A stretch of DNA of 42,173 bases from Nitrospinota bacterium (lineage in GTDB: Bacteria; Nitrospinota_A; UBA7883; JACRGQ01). The position numbers and the translations under genes are program-made. Positions 25,103-34,122 of this stretch are shown here, piece after piece (positions within the stretch are counted from its first letter, which is position 1; every line of letters starts with the position of its first letter). The DNA lies in assembly GCA_016194375.1 (NCBI GenBank), contig JACQBU010000055.1:1-42173 (forward strand), in the 5' to 3' direction. The notes beneath the pieces are model-generated. The model was not told the origin of the DNA and made no database searches. It worked only from the letters and a program-made list of their open reading frames with translations.

Positions 25103-25440
25103 ATTTTGGCGCGGCATGAAGTCGAGATGCGGGAAGTAATCTTAATACGCGGCGGTTGTTTAAAATGTGTGGATAACTAAAAAAATCGTTTGGGAGGTCA
25201 ACACAAACCGGGGTTTTTTAAAATTAGGCTAACGATCAACAGCCTCCAACCTAATGTGAATACAAGGACTTCCACCAAAGCCCCGAAAAATAAATGGGTT
25301 GAGGAATCATAAAGTTTAAGTACCGAAAGTTATCAACATATTTTTCGCGGCGTTCACAATACGGCCTTCAAAACCATGGATTTATTGGCTTGAATCTCGC
25401 CTGTTTTGTGGAAGGGTTCCACGTGACGCCCGAAGGCGGC

Positions 25441-27252
25441 TCACCTAAGCTGGAACGGGACGCTTGTGGTGACGACGCCTTTTTTAAAAAGGAGCACCCC
25501 TTTAAGCAACCATGCCGTTTGGTTGTGCAGGATGTGCTCCCACCAACGGGACGGGACGAATTCGGGAAGGATGACTGTTATGACTCCGTTAGTGTAAACG
25601 TGGCGGACGCCGTCGATGTAATCCACCACCGGTTCGACTATTGAGCGGTACGGAGAGTCCAGAACCAGAAGCGGCACGTTCATCCCGTATTTGTCCCAAA
25701 GCTCCTTGGTAATGGTCGCCTTGGAAACGTCTAGGCAGACATAAATGGCGTGGACGTCGTCGGATATGGCCTTGGCATACTTGATGGTGTTTATGACCGC
25801 CATGTTCACGCCGCTGACGGGGATTATCACGGAATGGTGGGCGTATTCGGTTTCGGTCGTTGGTCCCGTCGGGACGAGTTGTTCGTTTATTGACAGGTAA
25901 TGGCTTCGAATTTTGTACATGAAGTAGATGATTACCGGCAGGGCCGCCAACACCATCCACGCGCCGTGGGCGAACTTGGCGTACGAGACGTCAAGCAGAA
26001 CCAGCGCCGTCGCCACCGCGCCGAACCCGTTCATCAGCATGGAAGGCATCCACCATCCCTCCCGGTTCTTGAACCAATGCACCACCATGCCGGCCTGCGA
26101 CAGAGTGAAGGCGATGAAGACGCCCACCGTGTACAGCGGTATCATGGAGTGGACGTCCCCGCCGAACATAAATATCAGCGCCGCCGAAAAGACCCCGAGC
26201 AGGATGATGCCGTTGGAGAAGACCAGCTTGTCCCCCTGGCTGGACAACTGGCGCGGCATGAATCCGTCCAGCGAGAGGATGGAGCTTAGCCGAGGGAAGT
26301 CGGCGAAGGAGGTGTTGGCGGCGAGCACCAATATGGCAAACGTCGAAAACTGGATGACGTAATAGACCGGCCCGACTCCGAAGACCGAGGAGGCGAGCTG
26401 TGAGAGGATGGTTTCGTCCTCCTTTGGCAGTATTCCGTATGAATAGGCGTCGTAAGTTATTCCTATGAAAAGCGTCCCCAGAATAAGCGCCATCCACATG
26501 AGCGTTAAGGACGCGTTCCTAGCCTCCGGCTCACGGAACGCCTTCACGCCGTTGGCCACCGCCTCGATGCCTGTGAGCGCTGTGCAACCGGAGGCGAACG
26601 CCCGCATAATCAGGAGAAAGGGCAACGCCTGGAAGGCCGCCGCCGCTGTGAGGACGTTTCTCGGCTGGACCCCGCCGGCGTGATATTTATACGCGCCCAC
26701 GGCCGCCAGTAGCAACAGGCCCCCGACGAACAAGTAAACCGGCCCGGCGAATATTGCCCCGGATTCCCTAAGCCCCCTTAAGTTCACCATGACTATGACC
26801 ATAAGCGACAGCAGGCAAAGTAGCACCACGTGGTTGTGGAGGGACGGGAAGGCGGAGGTTATGGCGGCAACGCCAGCGGATATGGAGACCACCACCGTGA
26901 GAACGTAGTCTATCAAAAGCGCGGCGGCGGCCGTTAGCCCGGCCCGCAGTCCCAGGTTTTCCTTTGCGACGATGTAGGCTCCGCCCCCCGTCGGGTATGC
27001 GCGTATCGTCTGGATGTAGGAGATGGCCACGACCGCTATGAGCACGATGATGCCGACGGATATCGGCATGGAATAATGCACCATCGTCATGCCGGCGAGC
27101 GTCAGGGGGATAAGCATCTCCTCGGTCGCATAGGCGACGGACGAAAGCGCGTCGGATGAAAAGACCGCAAGCCCCAGAGTTTTGTTGAGACGCTCGTGTA
27201 TTTCCTTAACCGAATCTATCGGCCGGCCTATCAGGAAAGTTTTTAGCGACAT
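25441..27252 (-). CDS. KimA-like APC/KUP-superfamily permease
   Basis: 603 residues with about twelve TM helices and a soluble tail (about 470-603). It shares the pattern of B. subtilis KimA (YdaO), a K+/H+ symporter: FLIGRPI at the start, ALSSVAYATEE, YPTGGGAYIVAKENLG, LLIDYVLTVVVSISAGVAAITSAFPSL, LNLRGL-type and SGCTALTGIEAVANG. The tail has a USP-like alternating beta/alpha pattern (YAHHSVIIPVSGVNMAVINTI). Potassium import is therefore more likely than amino-acid import, although databases often label such proteins amino acid permeases. It starts 9 bp after the D-aminoacylase stop, so the two are co-transcribed, and there is no room for a c-di-AMP riboswitch directly in front. Confidence 0.82.
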   Translation of the reverse strand: MSLKTFLIGRPIDSVKEIHERLNKTLGLAVFSSDALSSVAYATEEMLIPLTLAGMTMVHYSMPISVGIIVLIAVVAISYIQTIRAYPTGGGAYIVAKENLGLRAGLTAAAALLIDYVLTVVVSISAGVAAITSAFPSLHNHVVLLCLLSLMVIVMVNLRGLRESGAIFAGPVYLFVGGLLLLAAVGAYKYHAGGVQPRNVLTAAAAFQALPFLLIMRAFASGCTALTGIEAVANGVKAFREPEARNASLTLMWMALILGTLFIGITYDAYSYGILPKEDETILSQLASSVFGVGPVYYVIQFSTFAILVLAANTSFADFPRLSSILSLDGFMPRQLSSQGDKLVFSNGIILLGVFSAALIFMFGGDVHSMIPLYTVGVFIAFTLSQAGMVVHWFKNREGWWMPSMLMNGFGAVATALVLLDVSYAKFAHGAWMVLAALPVIIYFMYKIRSHYLSINEQLVPTGPTTETEYAHHSVIIPVSGVNMAVINTIKYAKAISDDVHAIYVCLDVSKATITKELWDKYGMNVPLLVLDSPYRSIVEPVVDYIDGVRHVYTNGVITVILPEFVPSRWWEHILHNQTAWLLKGVLLFKKGVVTTSVPFQLR

Positions 27253-27261
27253 GCCCCCCCC

Positions 27262-28854
27262 TTAAATAGCCAGTCCGCGTCCGGCGAGCGCGCCCGTGCT
27301 TTTTCCTGCGTCGAGCGTCAACTCCCCGTTGACCCAGACGTAATCAATACCCTCGGGGTAGGAGAGCGGCTTCTCGTAGGTAGAGGTGTCCGCCACCCTT
27401 GACGGGTCCATCATGACCACGTCGGCGTAAAAACCCTCCTTGAGCGACCCCCTCCCCGGGATTCCGAACCGCTCGCAGGCGGCGGTCGAGCTCTTCCGCA
27501 CCGCCTCCGGCATGGCGACGAGTTTTCTTTTGAAGACGTATTCGCCGAAGAACCGCGGAAACGAGCCGAACGTGCGCGGATGGGGCTTTCCTATTCCAAG
27601 CGGGCCGGCAACGGCCCTCGCCCCGGCGTCGGAGCCTATCATGACGTAGTCCTTGAGGATTATCCTGTCCATGTTCTCCGCGCTCATGCAGAAATAAATG
27701 GCCTCCACCTCGGTTTTTTCCTCCAACAGCAGGTCGAATATGAAGTCCAACGAGTCCTTGCGGGACGCGTTCGCGCCCATGCTTACCGTCATCCCCTCGA
27801 ATCGGGCGTTCGCGGCGGTGGCGACCTGCGACACCATGACCGTGTCCCAATACTCCCTCTCGGGATGGTTTGCCAGTATTTCTTCGCGAAGCTTCTTGCG
27901 CGTCTCCCTAGATTGGAGCCTTTCGATGACCGCGTTTCGCCCGCCGTCGAACGCCCAGTCCGGCAGGACGACCTGAAGTCCGGTGTTTGAGGCGGTGTAG
28001 GGATACCTGTCGCACTGCACGTCCATCCCGCGCGAGCGGGCGTCCTCTATCAGCGCGAAGACCTTGTCCAGTTTGCCCCAGTTCTCCCTGCCGGCGGTCT
28101 TGAGGTGCGATATCTGCAACTTCACGTCCGTCCGCCTCGCCAGTTCCAGGACCTCCTCGATGGATTCCACGAGGCGGGGCCCCTCCGAACGGATGTGCGT
28201 GGTGAAGATTTTGCCGGCCTTCGCGGCCACGGCCACCACCTCGGTCATTTCGTCCAGCTTCGCGAAGCACGCGGGGGGATACACCAGGCCGACGCTCAGG
28301 CCCGCGGCCCCCTGCGCGAGGTTTTCGGCTATCGCGGTTTTAATCGCCTCCCTTTCCCTGCCTTGGAACGGGACGTCCCGCGTGCCGAGAATCGAGGCGC
28401 GCACGGTGTTGTATCCCACGAGTCCCGCGAAGTTTACCGCGCTCCCCCTTTTTTTAAGCCGCCCCCAGAACTGCGAAAAATCCTTCCAGTCGGGGTCGAG
28501 TCCGAACTGCGATTTGTACGCTTCGCGCCGCGTCTCAAATATCTCCCCGCCGATGGGAGCCGAGGAATAACCGCAGTTGCCGCCGATTTCGGTGGTCACC
28601 CCCTGTCTTATCTTCCCTTCCGCGGACGGGTCTATTAAAAGGTAGTAGTCCGAGTGCGAGTGGGGATCCACGAAGCCGGGAAGGGCGTAGTAGCCGGTTC
28701 CGTCAACCACCCTCCGGGCCGCGGCTCCTCCGGTTTTCTCGTCAATGGGGCCTATTCTCGCTATCTTGCCGTCCTTAATCCCGACGTCTGTGGCGGCCGA
28801 TTTGCCACCGTCTAGGCCGAACAACGTGGAGTTCTTTATCACCGTGTCGAACAT
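27262..28854 (-). CDS. N-acyl-D-amino-acid deacylase (amidohydrolase superfamily)
   Basis: 530 residues from ATG 28854; the reading frame stays open upstream but that part covers a promoter box and a repeat. Pattern: MFDTVIKNSTLFGLDG, metal-binding PGFVDPHSHSDYY, GVTTEIGGNCGYSSAP, the HIRSEG and KLQISHLK segments with metal-ligand His, and the late GSDAGAR (catalytic Asp region) and YPEGIDYVWVNGE end. The family hydrolyses N-acyl-D-amino acids or related D-amino amides such as peptidoglycan fragments. It is the first gene of a two-gene unit with the KimA-like permease. Substrate specificity is inferred from family only. Confidence 0.85.
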   Translation of the reverse strand: MFDTVIKNSTLFGLDGGKSAATDVGIKDGKIARIGPIDEKTGGAAARRVVDGTGYYALPGFVDPHSHSDYYLLIDPSAEGKIRQGVTTEIGGNCGYSSAPIGGEIFETRREAYKSQFGLDPDWKDFSQFWGRLKKRGSAVNFAGLVGYNTVRASILGTRDVPFQGREREAIKTAIAENLAQGAAGLSVGLVYPPACFAKLDEMTEVVAVAAKAGKIFTTHIRSEGPRLVESIEEVLELARRTDVKLQISHLKTAGRENWGKLDKVFALIEDARSRGMDVQCDRYPYTASNTGLQVVLPDWAFDGGRNAVIERLQSRETRKKLREEILANHPEREYWDTVMVSQVATAANARFEGMTVSMGANASRKDSLDFIFDLLLEEKTEVEAIYFCMSAENMDRIILKDYVMIGSDAGARAVAGPLGIGKPHPRTFGSFPRFFGEYVFKRKLVAMPEAVRKSSTAACERFGIPGRGSLKEGFYADVVMMDPSRVADTSTYEKPLSYPEGIDYVWVNGELTLDAGKSTGALAGRGLAI

Positions 28855-28864
28855 AATCCGCCAC

Positions 28865-28870
28865 ATTATA
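28865..28870 (-). promoter_or_regulatory. -10 box of the D-aminoacylase/permease operon
   Basis: Perfect TATAAT on the minus strand ending 10 nt before the ATG at 28854. No clear -35 at 16-18 nt, but the short leader matches other genes in this window. Confidence 0.35.
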
Positions 28871-28920
28871 TATGCCATTGTCGCCCGGCTCCCGAAAGAA
28901 TATGCGCTCAAGGAAACGTT

Positions 28921-28971
28921 GGCGGGGGAGGCAATCCCGCCTCCCCGCGCGGGAGAACTGCCGTGACCACC
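28921..28971. repeat. Dispersed palindromic repeat, second copy
   Basis: ggggaggcaatcccgcctcccc followed by a gcgggagaactgccgtgaccaccg-like arm is a diverged copy of the hairpin core of the repeat at 5028-5161 (around 5093-5143). It lies in the gap between the divergent deacylase and oxidoreductase genes. Confidence 0.55.
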
Positions 28972-29051
28972 GCCCCCTGATTGGCAAAGGGGAACGCTTG
29001 ACTGCCTCCGCCGGGGGGCATAGCATTTCAATTGTGGAGGGTCCCCGGGAC

Positions 29052-30602
29052 ATGCGCCAAAAGGGAAGCGGCTTCGACGCCATCGTAATCGGCTCCTGCA
29101 TGGGCGGGCTTACCGCCGCCGCGTTGCTGGCCCGGCTGAAGGACAAACGGGCGTTGGTCTTGGAGCGGCACTTCCAGCCCGGCGGGCAGACGCATTCGTT
29201 CGTTAGGAAGGGGAGGTTTCGTTTCGACGTCGGCCTTCACTACGTGGGGCAGATGGGGCCGGGCGGCATGCCACGCGCAATCATGGATTTCATCTCCGGG
29301 GGAGCGCTTGAATGGAAACAAATGCCCCGGTCAATCGAACACTTCGTCTACCCCGGCCTCGAATTCACCGTCCAGGCCGACCCAAAGAGCTATCTTAAGA
29401 ATCTCGTGGCCCTGTTTCCCGCCGAGGAGAACGCGTTGCGACGGTATTTTTCCGACGCGAAAAGGGCGGCTTTTTGGTTCGGCTTTCGGCATTTCGTGGA
29501 TTCGCTCCCCCGGCCTTTGCGCCCGCCGGCCCGCGGGGCGTTCAACGTTTTAGGCTCGCTGGCGCGCATGACGACGAAGGAATACCTCGACGGCCGTTTT
29601 AAGGACGGGCGGCTTAAGGCGCTTCTGGCCTCGCAATGGCCGGATCACGGGGTTCCGCCTTCGAAAAGTTCCTTCGGAATGCAGTCTCTTGTAGCGAGGG
29701 CTTATTTAAGGGGCGGGTGGTACCCCGTCGGCGGGGCGGGAAAAATCGCCCAAACCATAATCCCGCAAATCGAGCGGACGGGGGGCGAGGTGCGCGTCCG
29801 CGCGAATGTAAAACGGATAATTGTCAAAAACGGCGCCGCCGCGGGCGTGGCGGTGGAGGGCGAAGGAGGGGAGGAGCCCCTGTACGCGCCCATAATCATT
29901 TCCGACGCGGGGGCCGCGAACACGTATCTATCCCTGCTTCCCCCCGACACCCCGGTGCCGTTCCGAAAGGAGCTCGAGTCCTTCCCGGCGAGCGACAGCA
30001 TGTTCGTTCTTTATATATGCTTCAAAAAGTCCCCAGCCGTGCTGGGTTTCGACGGCGGCAACTTCTGGGTTTATGATTCTCTCGACCACGACAACCAACC
30101 GCCGCTTTCCCCGTATTTCCTCTCCTTCCCGTCCCTAAAAGACCCTTCCGCGAAGGCGCACACGGCGGAGGTCGCCGTCATGTCGTGTTACGAGGATTGG
30201 GCGAAATGGGCGGGCAAAGGCTGGCGGAAACGGGACAAGGAGTACTACGAGCTTAAGGAGAGGCTTGCGGTAAAACTTCTCGAAAAGCTGGAGTCGCGCT
30301 GGCCCGGGTTCAAGGATTTGGTGGAGTTTTACGACGTCTCGACCCCGCTTACGATGGAATATTTCCAGCGGAATCCGCGCGGGGGTTTTTACGGGGTCCC
30401 CTGCGTGCCGGCGCGGTTGGGCGCGCCGTTCTGCCGCGTCGAGACCCCGGTGCGCAACCTATTCTTGTCCGGCTCCGACGTGATGAGCCCGGGAATCGTG
30501 GGGGCGATGATGGGCGGAGTGGCGGCAATGTCCGCCGCGGAAGGCGTCTCGATGCCTAAAATATTTCGGAAAGTCATGGGCGAGGCCGCCGGCCGCCGTT
30601 GA
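29052..30602 (+). CDS. FAD-dependent oxidoreductase of the phytoene desaturase / carotenoid isomerase / RetSat type
   Basis: 516 residues from ATG 29052; an in-frame ATG at 28872 would run through the repeat and is unlikely. The N-terminal dinucleotide fold is FDAIVIGSCMGGLTAAALLA (GSCMGG at 14-19, with Cys where the family mostly has Gly), then VLERHFQPGGQTHSF (PGG motif) and FDVGLHYVG. The C-terminal FAD motif NLFLSGSDVMSPGIVGAMMGG is also present. The GLHYVG and PGIVGAMMGG patterns put it with CrtISO/RetSat-like proteins rather than classic CrtI. No carotenoid genes flank it, so substrate is unknown. A GGAGGG lies 10 nt before the ATG. Confidence 0.85.
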   Translation: MRQKGSGFDAIVIGSCMGGLTAAALLARLKDKRALVLERHFQPGGQTHSFVRKGRFRFDVGLHYVGQMGPGGMPRAIMDFISGGALEWKQMPRSIEHFVYPGLEFTVQADPKSYLKNLVALFPAEENALRRYFSDAKRAAFWFGFRHFVDSLPRPLRPPARGAFNVLGSLARMTTKEYLDGRFKDGRLKALLASQWPDHGVPPSKSSFGMQSLVARAYLRGGWYPVGGAGKIAQTIIPQIERTGGEVRVRANVKRIIVKNGAAAGVAVEGEGGEEPLYAPIIISDAGAANTYLSLLPPDTPVPFRKELESFPASDSMFVLYICFKKSPAVLGFDGGNFWVYDSLDHDNQPPLSPYFLSFPSLKDPSAKAHTAEVAVMSCYEDWAKWAGKGWRKRDKEYYELKERLAVKLLEKLESRWPGFKDLVEFYDVSTPLTMEYFQRNPRGGFYGVPCVPARLGAPFCRVETPVRNLFLSGSDVMSPGIVGAMMGGVAAMSAAEGVSMPKIFRKVMGEAAGRR

Positions 30603-30734
30603 TTGCGGAACCTGCTCCATCAAAATCTCCAATTAGTCCGTAAGCTGGCGTTTTTTACGCCCCCTCAAAATTGTCGCCTCAAAACACCGTGGCAACCATT
30701 ATTTGCATATTTGGGCCGGGCGAAAATGTCCGGG

Positions 30735-30750
30735 GCATGACAAATCATGC
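30735..30750 (+). promoter_or_regulatory. Inverted repeat upstream of the HD-GYP promoter
   Basis: GCATGA-CAAA-TCATGC, a perfect 6-bp inverted repeat, 30 bp upstream of the -24 element. It could bind a transcription activator or repressor. Confidence 0.3.
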
Positions 30751-30780
30751 AATAACAGCCGGTTGACCATCCAAAAAATT

Positions 30781-30796
30781 TGGCACGCAACTTGAT
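30781..30796 (+). promoter_or_regulatory. Candidate sigma-54 promoter of the HD-GYP gene
   Basis: TGGCACG-CAAC-TTGAT resembles the -24/-12 consensus TGGCACG-N4-TTGCW with correct spacing and one mismatch (GA for GC at -12). No sigma-70 pair fits this gap. The start codon is 28 nt further. Confidence 0.45.
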
Positions 30797-30823
30797 GTAT
30801 TCAGTTTCATTAAGAGGAATATT

Positions 30824-31906
30824 GTGGAAAAAAAAGTATTGATTGTTGACGACAATCCTAACAATCGGCAGTCGCTTAAGTCCGAAATCGAAAAAATGCT
30901 TGGTTATGCCTGTTACGGCGCGGTAAACGGAATGGTCGCGATGAACATCGTGAGAAAGTACAAGTTTCAGGTGATTCTGCTGGATTCGGAAATGCCGGTT
31001 CTGGACGGGTTCGGTTTTTTGAAGGCTTATCGCGAGGCCCGCGGCTTCGACACGGGCGCGAACATAATAATGGTCACGCCGCGGCACGACCGGGAGTCGG
31101 TGGAAAAGGCCATGCGATACGGCGTCTGCGATTTCTTGGTCGAACCGTTCCCAAAGGCGGACATGGTGGAGAAGGTCTCCCGTTGGATAAACGCGGAGGT
31201 GGAGTCCTCATGGAGCGACCTCGACCCGGAGCAGGAACAGATTTTGCGGTTCACCATGCAAACGCTCAATCGCGCAAAGAGCCGCGCGGGCGGCGTCGGA
31301 GCCGGGGACGACTATTCAGATTTCGTCGGCGTGGGCAAACTGATAGTGGATGCGGCGGGAGACAGCTCCACGCACAAGTTGCTTGACGCCATGAAGGAGC
31401 ACGACGACTACACGTTCGTGCACAGCCTGCGCACCGGGATATATCTCTCGCTTTTTGCGTTGTCCTCAGGCTTCACGCGGGACGAGGCCGAGACGATGAC
31501 CCTCGGGGGCGTGTTTCACGACATAGGAAAGGCGAGGATTCCGCTGGAGGTCCTTAACAAGGGGGGCGGGTTCGAGCCGGACGAATGGCTGGTCATGAAG
31601 GAACACGTAAAACATTCCGTGGACGTGCTGGCCTCGAGCAAGAACATCGCCAAGTCGGTCATAGACATAGCCTGGTGTCATCACGAAAGGCTCGACGGCA
31701 CGGGTTACCCGCGCGGCTTAAAAGGGTCGGAGATAGGGACGCTACCGCGCATGGCGTCAATCGTGGACGCCTACGTGGCGCTCACGGACAGGCGCGTTTA
31801 CAAGCGCTCCTTCTCGCAGGAGATGTCCTTCAGGATGCTTGAGGCCGAGCCGGACCACTTCGACCAGGAACTCGTGGCGGAGTTCAAGAGGGCGGTTTGT
31901 GGATGA
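30824..31906 (+). CDS. Response regulator with HD-GYP c-di-GMP phosphodiesterase domain
   Basis: 360 residues from GTG 30824, with AGAGGAA upstream. REC domain 1-122: acidic pair D9/D10, phosphoacceptor D54 and T85 are present, but the usual Lys before Pro is Glu107 (LVEPF), so phosphorylation signalling may be altered. The HD-GYP domain (about 190-350) has the metal residues HD (232-233, FHDIGK), H261, H286/H287 and the signature HHERLDGTGYPRGL (GYP at 294-296). It should degrade c-di-GMP to pGpG/GMP. No kinase is adjacent. It is convergent with slt (11-bp gap). Confidence 0.9.
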   Translation: MEKKVLIVDDNPNNRQSLKSEIEKMLGYACYGAVNGMVAMNIVRKYKFQVILLDSEMPVLDGFGFLKAYREARGFDTGANIIMVTPRHDRESVEKAMRYGVCDFLVEPFPKADMVEKVSRWINAEVESSWSDLDPEQEQILRFTMQTLNRAKSRAGGVGAGDDYSDFVGVGKLIVDAAGDSSTHKLLDAMKEHDDYTFVHSLRTGIYLSLFALSSGFTRDEAETMTLGGVFHDIGKARIPLEVLNKGGGFEPDEWLVMKEHVKHSVDVLASSKNIAKSVIDIAWCHHERLDGTGYPRGLKGSEIGTLPRMASIVDAYVALTDRRVYKRSFSQEMSFRMLEAEPDHFDQELVAEFKRAVCG

Positions 31907-31917
31907 CGCGTCCGCCC

Positions 31918-34122
31918 TCATCGTCTTTCCAGGGCGGTTTGGGGCGCGGGGGCGAAACCCCCGTAAATCTTCCTGTAGATTGCGTAGTTGCGCAGGACCT
32001 TCTTGACGTAGTCCCTCGTTTCCTGATACGGAATCTGCTCTATGAAAACCTCCATGTCGTCCGTCGGCACGCGCTGTTTCAGCCTTTCCATGAATTTGGG
32101 CCCTGCGTTGTACGTTCCAAGGGCGAGGGGAAGCGAGCCGTTTTGCTCCCTTATCAAATCCGCGAGATAACGCGTGCCGAGTCTGATGTTCACGTCGGGG
32201 TCGTGCAGGAGTTCCACGGTCGTTCCCTTCAGGCCCAACTTCGCCGCGATGCGCTCCGCCGTGGAGGGTATCAACTGCATAAGGCCGTGCGCGTTGGCCG
32301 ACGAGGAGGCGTCCGGGTCGAACCTGCTTTCCTGCCTTATCACCGAAAGCACGAGGAACGGGTCCAGGCCGTTGGCTTTTGATTCCGAAAACAGCGAGAC
32401 CCAGTGGGCGACGGGAAAGCTCAGGAACGCCGACAACTCCGCCTCCTCGGGGGTCGCGTTGTCCAGTTTAAACCCCTCGACGGTGCGCGACGCGCACGCA
32501 CGGCATCCGGCCTTGTAATACCGCCAGGCAAGCCATAAGGACGCGTCCGGCGTAGGGGGGAGCGCCACGGCGACCCCGTTGAGGAGCGTCCTTGCCGCGT
32601 CGTCGAACCCCGTCGAGCCCCAGGCCGCGGCGCTTTTCAACATCCACGAATGTCCGTCGTCCAAGCGCGGCTCTTTTACGACCCTTTCGGCGAGGGCTTC
32701 CATCCGCGCGAAGGCCGCGTTCCCAAGCCCGGCGTCGGCGCCCGTAGGGACGGCGAGCCGGCGAAAAATATCCGGGTTCGCCGCAAGTATTCCGTAATAG
32801 GACGCCGGATACTTGGCGGCCAGAAGGCCCGGCAGGTCCTCGACTCTTTTTCCCTGGGCCTTAAGGGAATTGATGTGCCAATATTCCGCCATCGGGTACG
32901 TCGAGTTCCCGTTGCGGGCCTTCTCGCGAAGCCGGACGAACCGTATTTCCGCCCCGGAGAAGTCGCCGGTTAGGTACGAAAGAAATCCGGCGCGCCACAG
33001 ACTTTCGTCCGCCACCCCCGCAGAAGGGTGGTTCGTCGATATCTTGTCGTACGACTCCACGGCCTCCTTGACGAGCCCCTTCGCCTCCGCCAATCGCGCC
33101 AGGATGTATTGCGACTTGGCCGCAAGTTCGGACGTCGGGGATTCCTTTGATATCTGCAGGCATGTATTCGTCGTTTTCTCCTGGTCGTCCTTGTTCCAGT
33201 AAATTTTCGCAAGATGATACAGCGCGTCCGGCCTAGTCCCCGCGTCGCGCAGTGCGGCGGCCTCCGAAAGGGCGGCCGCCGCCTTGTCCGTTTGGCCGAG
33301 CCTTTCCTGCGCCGTCGCAAGGCCCATTAGAAGCGTCGCCTTGTCCTTACGGGGAAGGCCGCGCCTTGTAATGCCGCCAAAGCTCGCCTCCGCCTCCTTG
33401 TACATCCTGTTTGCGACCAACAATTTGGCCCGGTTTATTTGCTCCTGCGGCGAAACGGGGGGGAAAAACACCGCCTTATTTTCCCTCTTAATCCTCTCCA
33501 TCTCGGCCCACGCATTGTCCGCCGACGGCGTCTGCGGGTGTTCGAAATAAATGGTTCGGTACGCCAGATAGCCCTCCCGGACGTCGCCGGCGGCCTCCCT
33601 GGCGCGCGCCAGCAACCAAAGAACCTTGTCCGGCGCGGCCCGGCCGTTTGCGAGCATTTCCCTTAGCATGCCCCCGGCCTTTAGGTACAGGCCGGTTTCC
33701 AAAAAGGATTTTGCCCTTAGCAAAAGGACCTCCTGCAAATGGGGCGAATAGGGGAACCGGTCCAGAAAACTCCCGGTAAGCCGAAGCAACCGGCCGTGCT
33801 CGCCGCGCGCGTCGCAAGCAAGCATCAGTTGAAGGAGGGCGGCGTCGCCGACCAGCGGGTTGGCCGACGATTTTTCAAAATACACACCGGCCTCGTTTGT
33901 TTGGCCGAGTTGCAGGAGCGAATAGCCGGCCATGTAGAAAAATTTCCCGCTTTGGTCGGGGTCAATCGCCTTGAAGGCCTTCAACGCCCCCGCGTAATCC
34001 TTCTTTCTGAACAGCCTCGGCGCGTCGTTCACCGCGTCGAGGGCGGGAGGACCGGCCTGCGCCGTAGCCGTCGGGCAAAACGCGAGGGATAAAAGAAGGA
34101 CGGGGATTAAAAAACGCCTCAT
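31918..34122 (-). CDS. Soluble lytic murein transglycosylase (Slt70-like) with TPR-rich N-terminus
   Basis: 734 residues from ATG 34122 with signal peptide MRRFLIPVLLLSLAFCPTATAQA. A long alpha-helical region of TPR-like repeats (about 30-570) precedes an SLT goose-lysozyme domain (about 579-700): catalytic Glu598 in IRQESRFDPDA, GLMQLIPSTA, and GTYNAGP. It cleaves the MurNAc-GlcNAc bond, making 1,6-anhydro ends, in the periplasm. The frame is open further upstream, but the ATG at 34122 follows a signal-peptide pattern and overlaps the miaA stop (ATGA), so the genes are coupled. Confidence 0.9.
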   Translation of the reverse strand: MRRFLIPVLLLSLAFCPTATAQAGPPALDAVNDAPRLFRKKDYAGALKAFKAIDPDQSGKFFYMAGYSLLQLGQTNEAGVYFEKSSANPLVGDAALLQLMLACDARGEHGRLLRLTGSFLDRFPYSPHLQEVLLLRAKSFLETGLYLKAGGMLREMLANGRAAPDKVLWLLARAREAAGDVREGYLAYRTIYFEHPQTPSADNAWAEMERIKRENKAVFFPPVSPQEQINRAKLLVANRMYKEAEASFGGITRRGLPRKDKATLLMGLATAQERLGQTDKAAAALSEAAALRDAGTRPDALYHLAKIYWNKDDQEKTTNTCLQISKESPTSELAAKSQYILARLAEAKGLVKEAVESYDKISTNHPSAGVADESLWRAGFLSYLTGDFSGAEIRFVRLREKARNGNSTYPMAEYWHINSLKAQGKRVEDLPGLLAAKYPASYYGILAANPDIFRRLAVPTGADAGLGNAAFARMEALAERVVKEPRLDDGHSWMLKSAAAWGSTGFDDAARTLLNGVAVALPPTPDASLWLAWRYYKAGCRACASRTVEGFKLDNATPEEAELSAFLSFPVAHWVSLFSESKANGLDPFLVLSVIRQESRFDPDASSSANAHGLMQLIPSTAERIAAKLGLKGTTVELLHDPDVNIRLGTRYLADLIREQNGSLPLALGTYNAGPKFMERLKQRVPTDDMEVFIEQIPYQETRDYVKKVLRNYAIYRKIYGGFAPAPQTALERR

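Larger units (their letters stand above)
24976..25440. other. Gene-free stretch: rpsF leader and promoter, plus A/T-rich spacer
   Basis: 465 bp. The rpsF side holds the promoter and leader hairpin listed separately. The remainder (25103-25440) is A/T-rich, has no convincing ORF, and carries one perfect DnaA box (TGTGGATAA, 25168-25176) and one near match (TTATCAACA, 25330-25338). Confidence 0.6.

Noticed and set aside
25441..27252. c-di-AMP (ydaO-type) riboswitch for the KimA-like gene
   Set aside because: The gene starts 9 bp after the deacylase stop codon and only about 50-200 bp of repeat-bearing sequence lie upstream of that operon; no ydaO-like structure is apparent.
28872..29051. N-terminal extension of the CrtISO-like protein
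   Set aside because: The extension is basic, without a targeting pattern, and is translated from a dispersed repeat; the dinucleotide fold begins right after ATG 29052.
30665..31087. 140-codon minus-strand frame at the HD-GYP 5' end
   Set aside because: It is antisense to the REC domain and the sigma-54-like promoter, with no family pattern or ribosome binding site.
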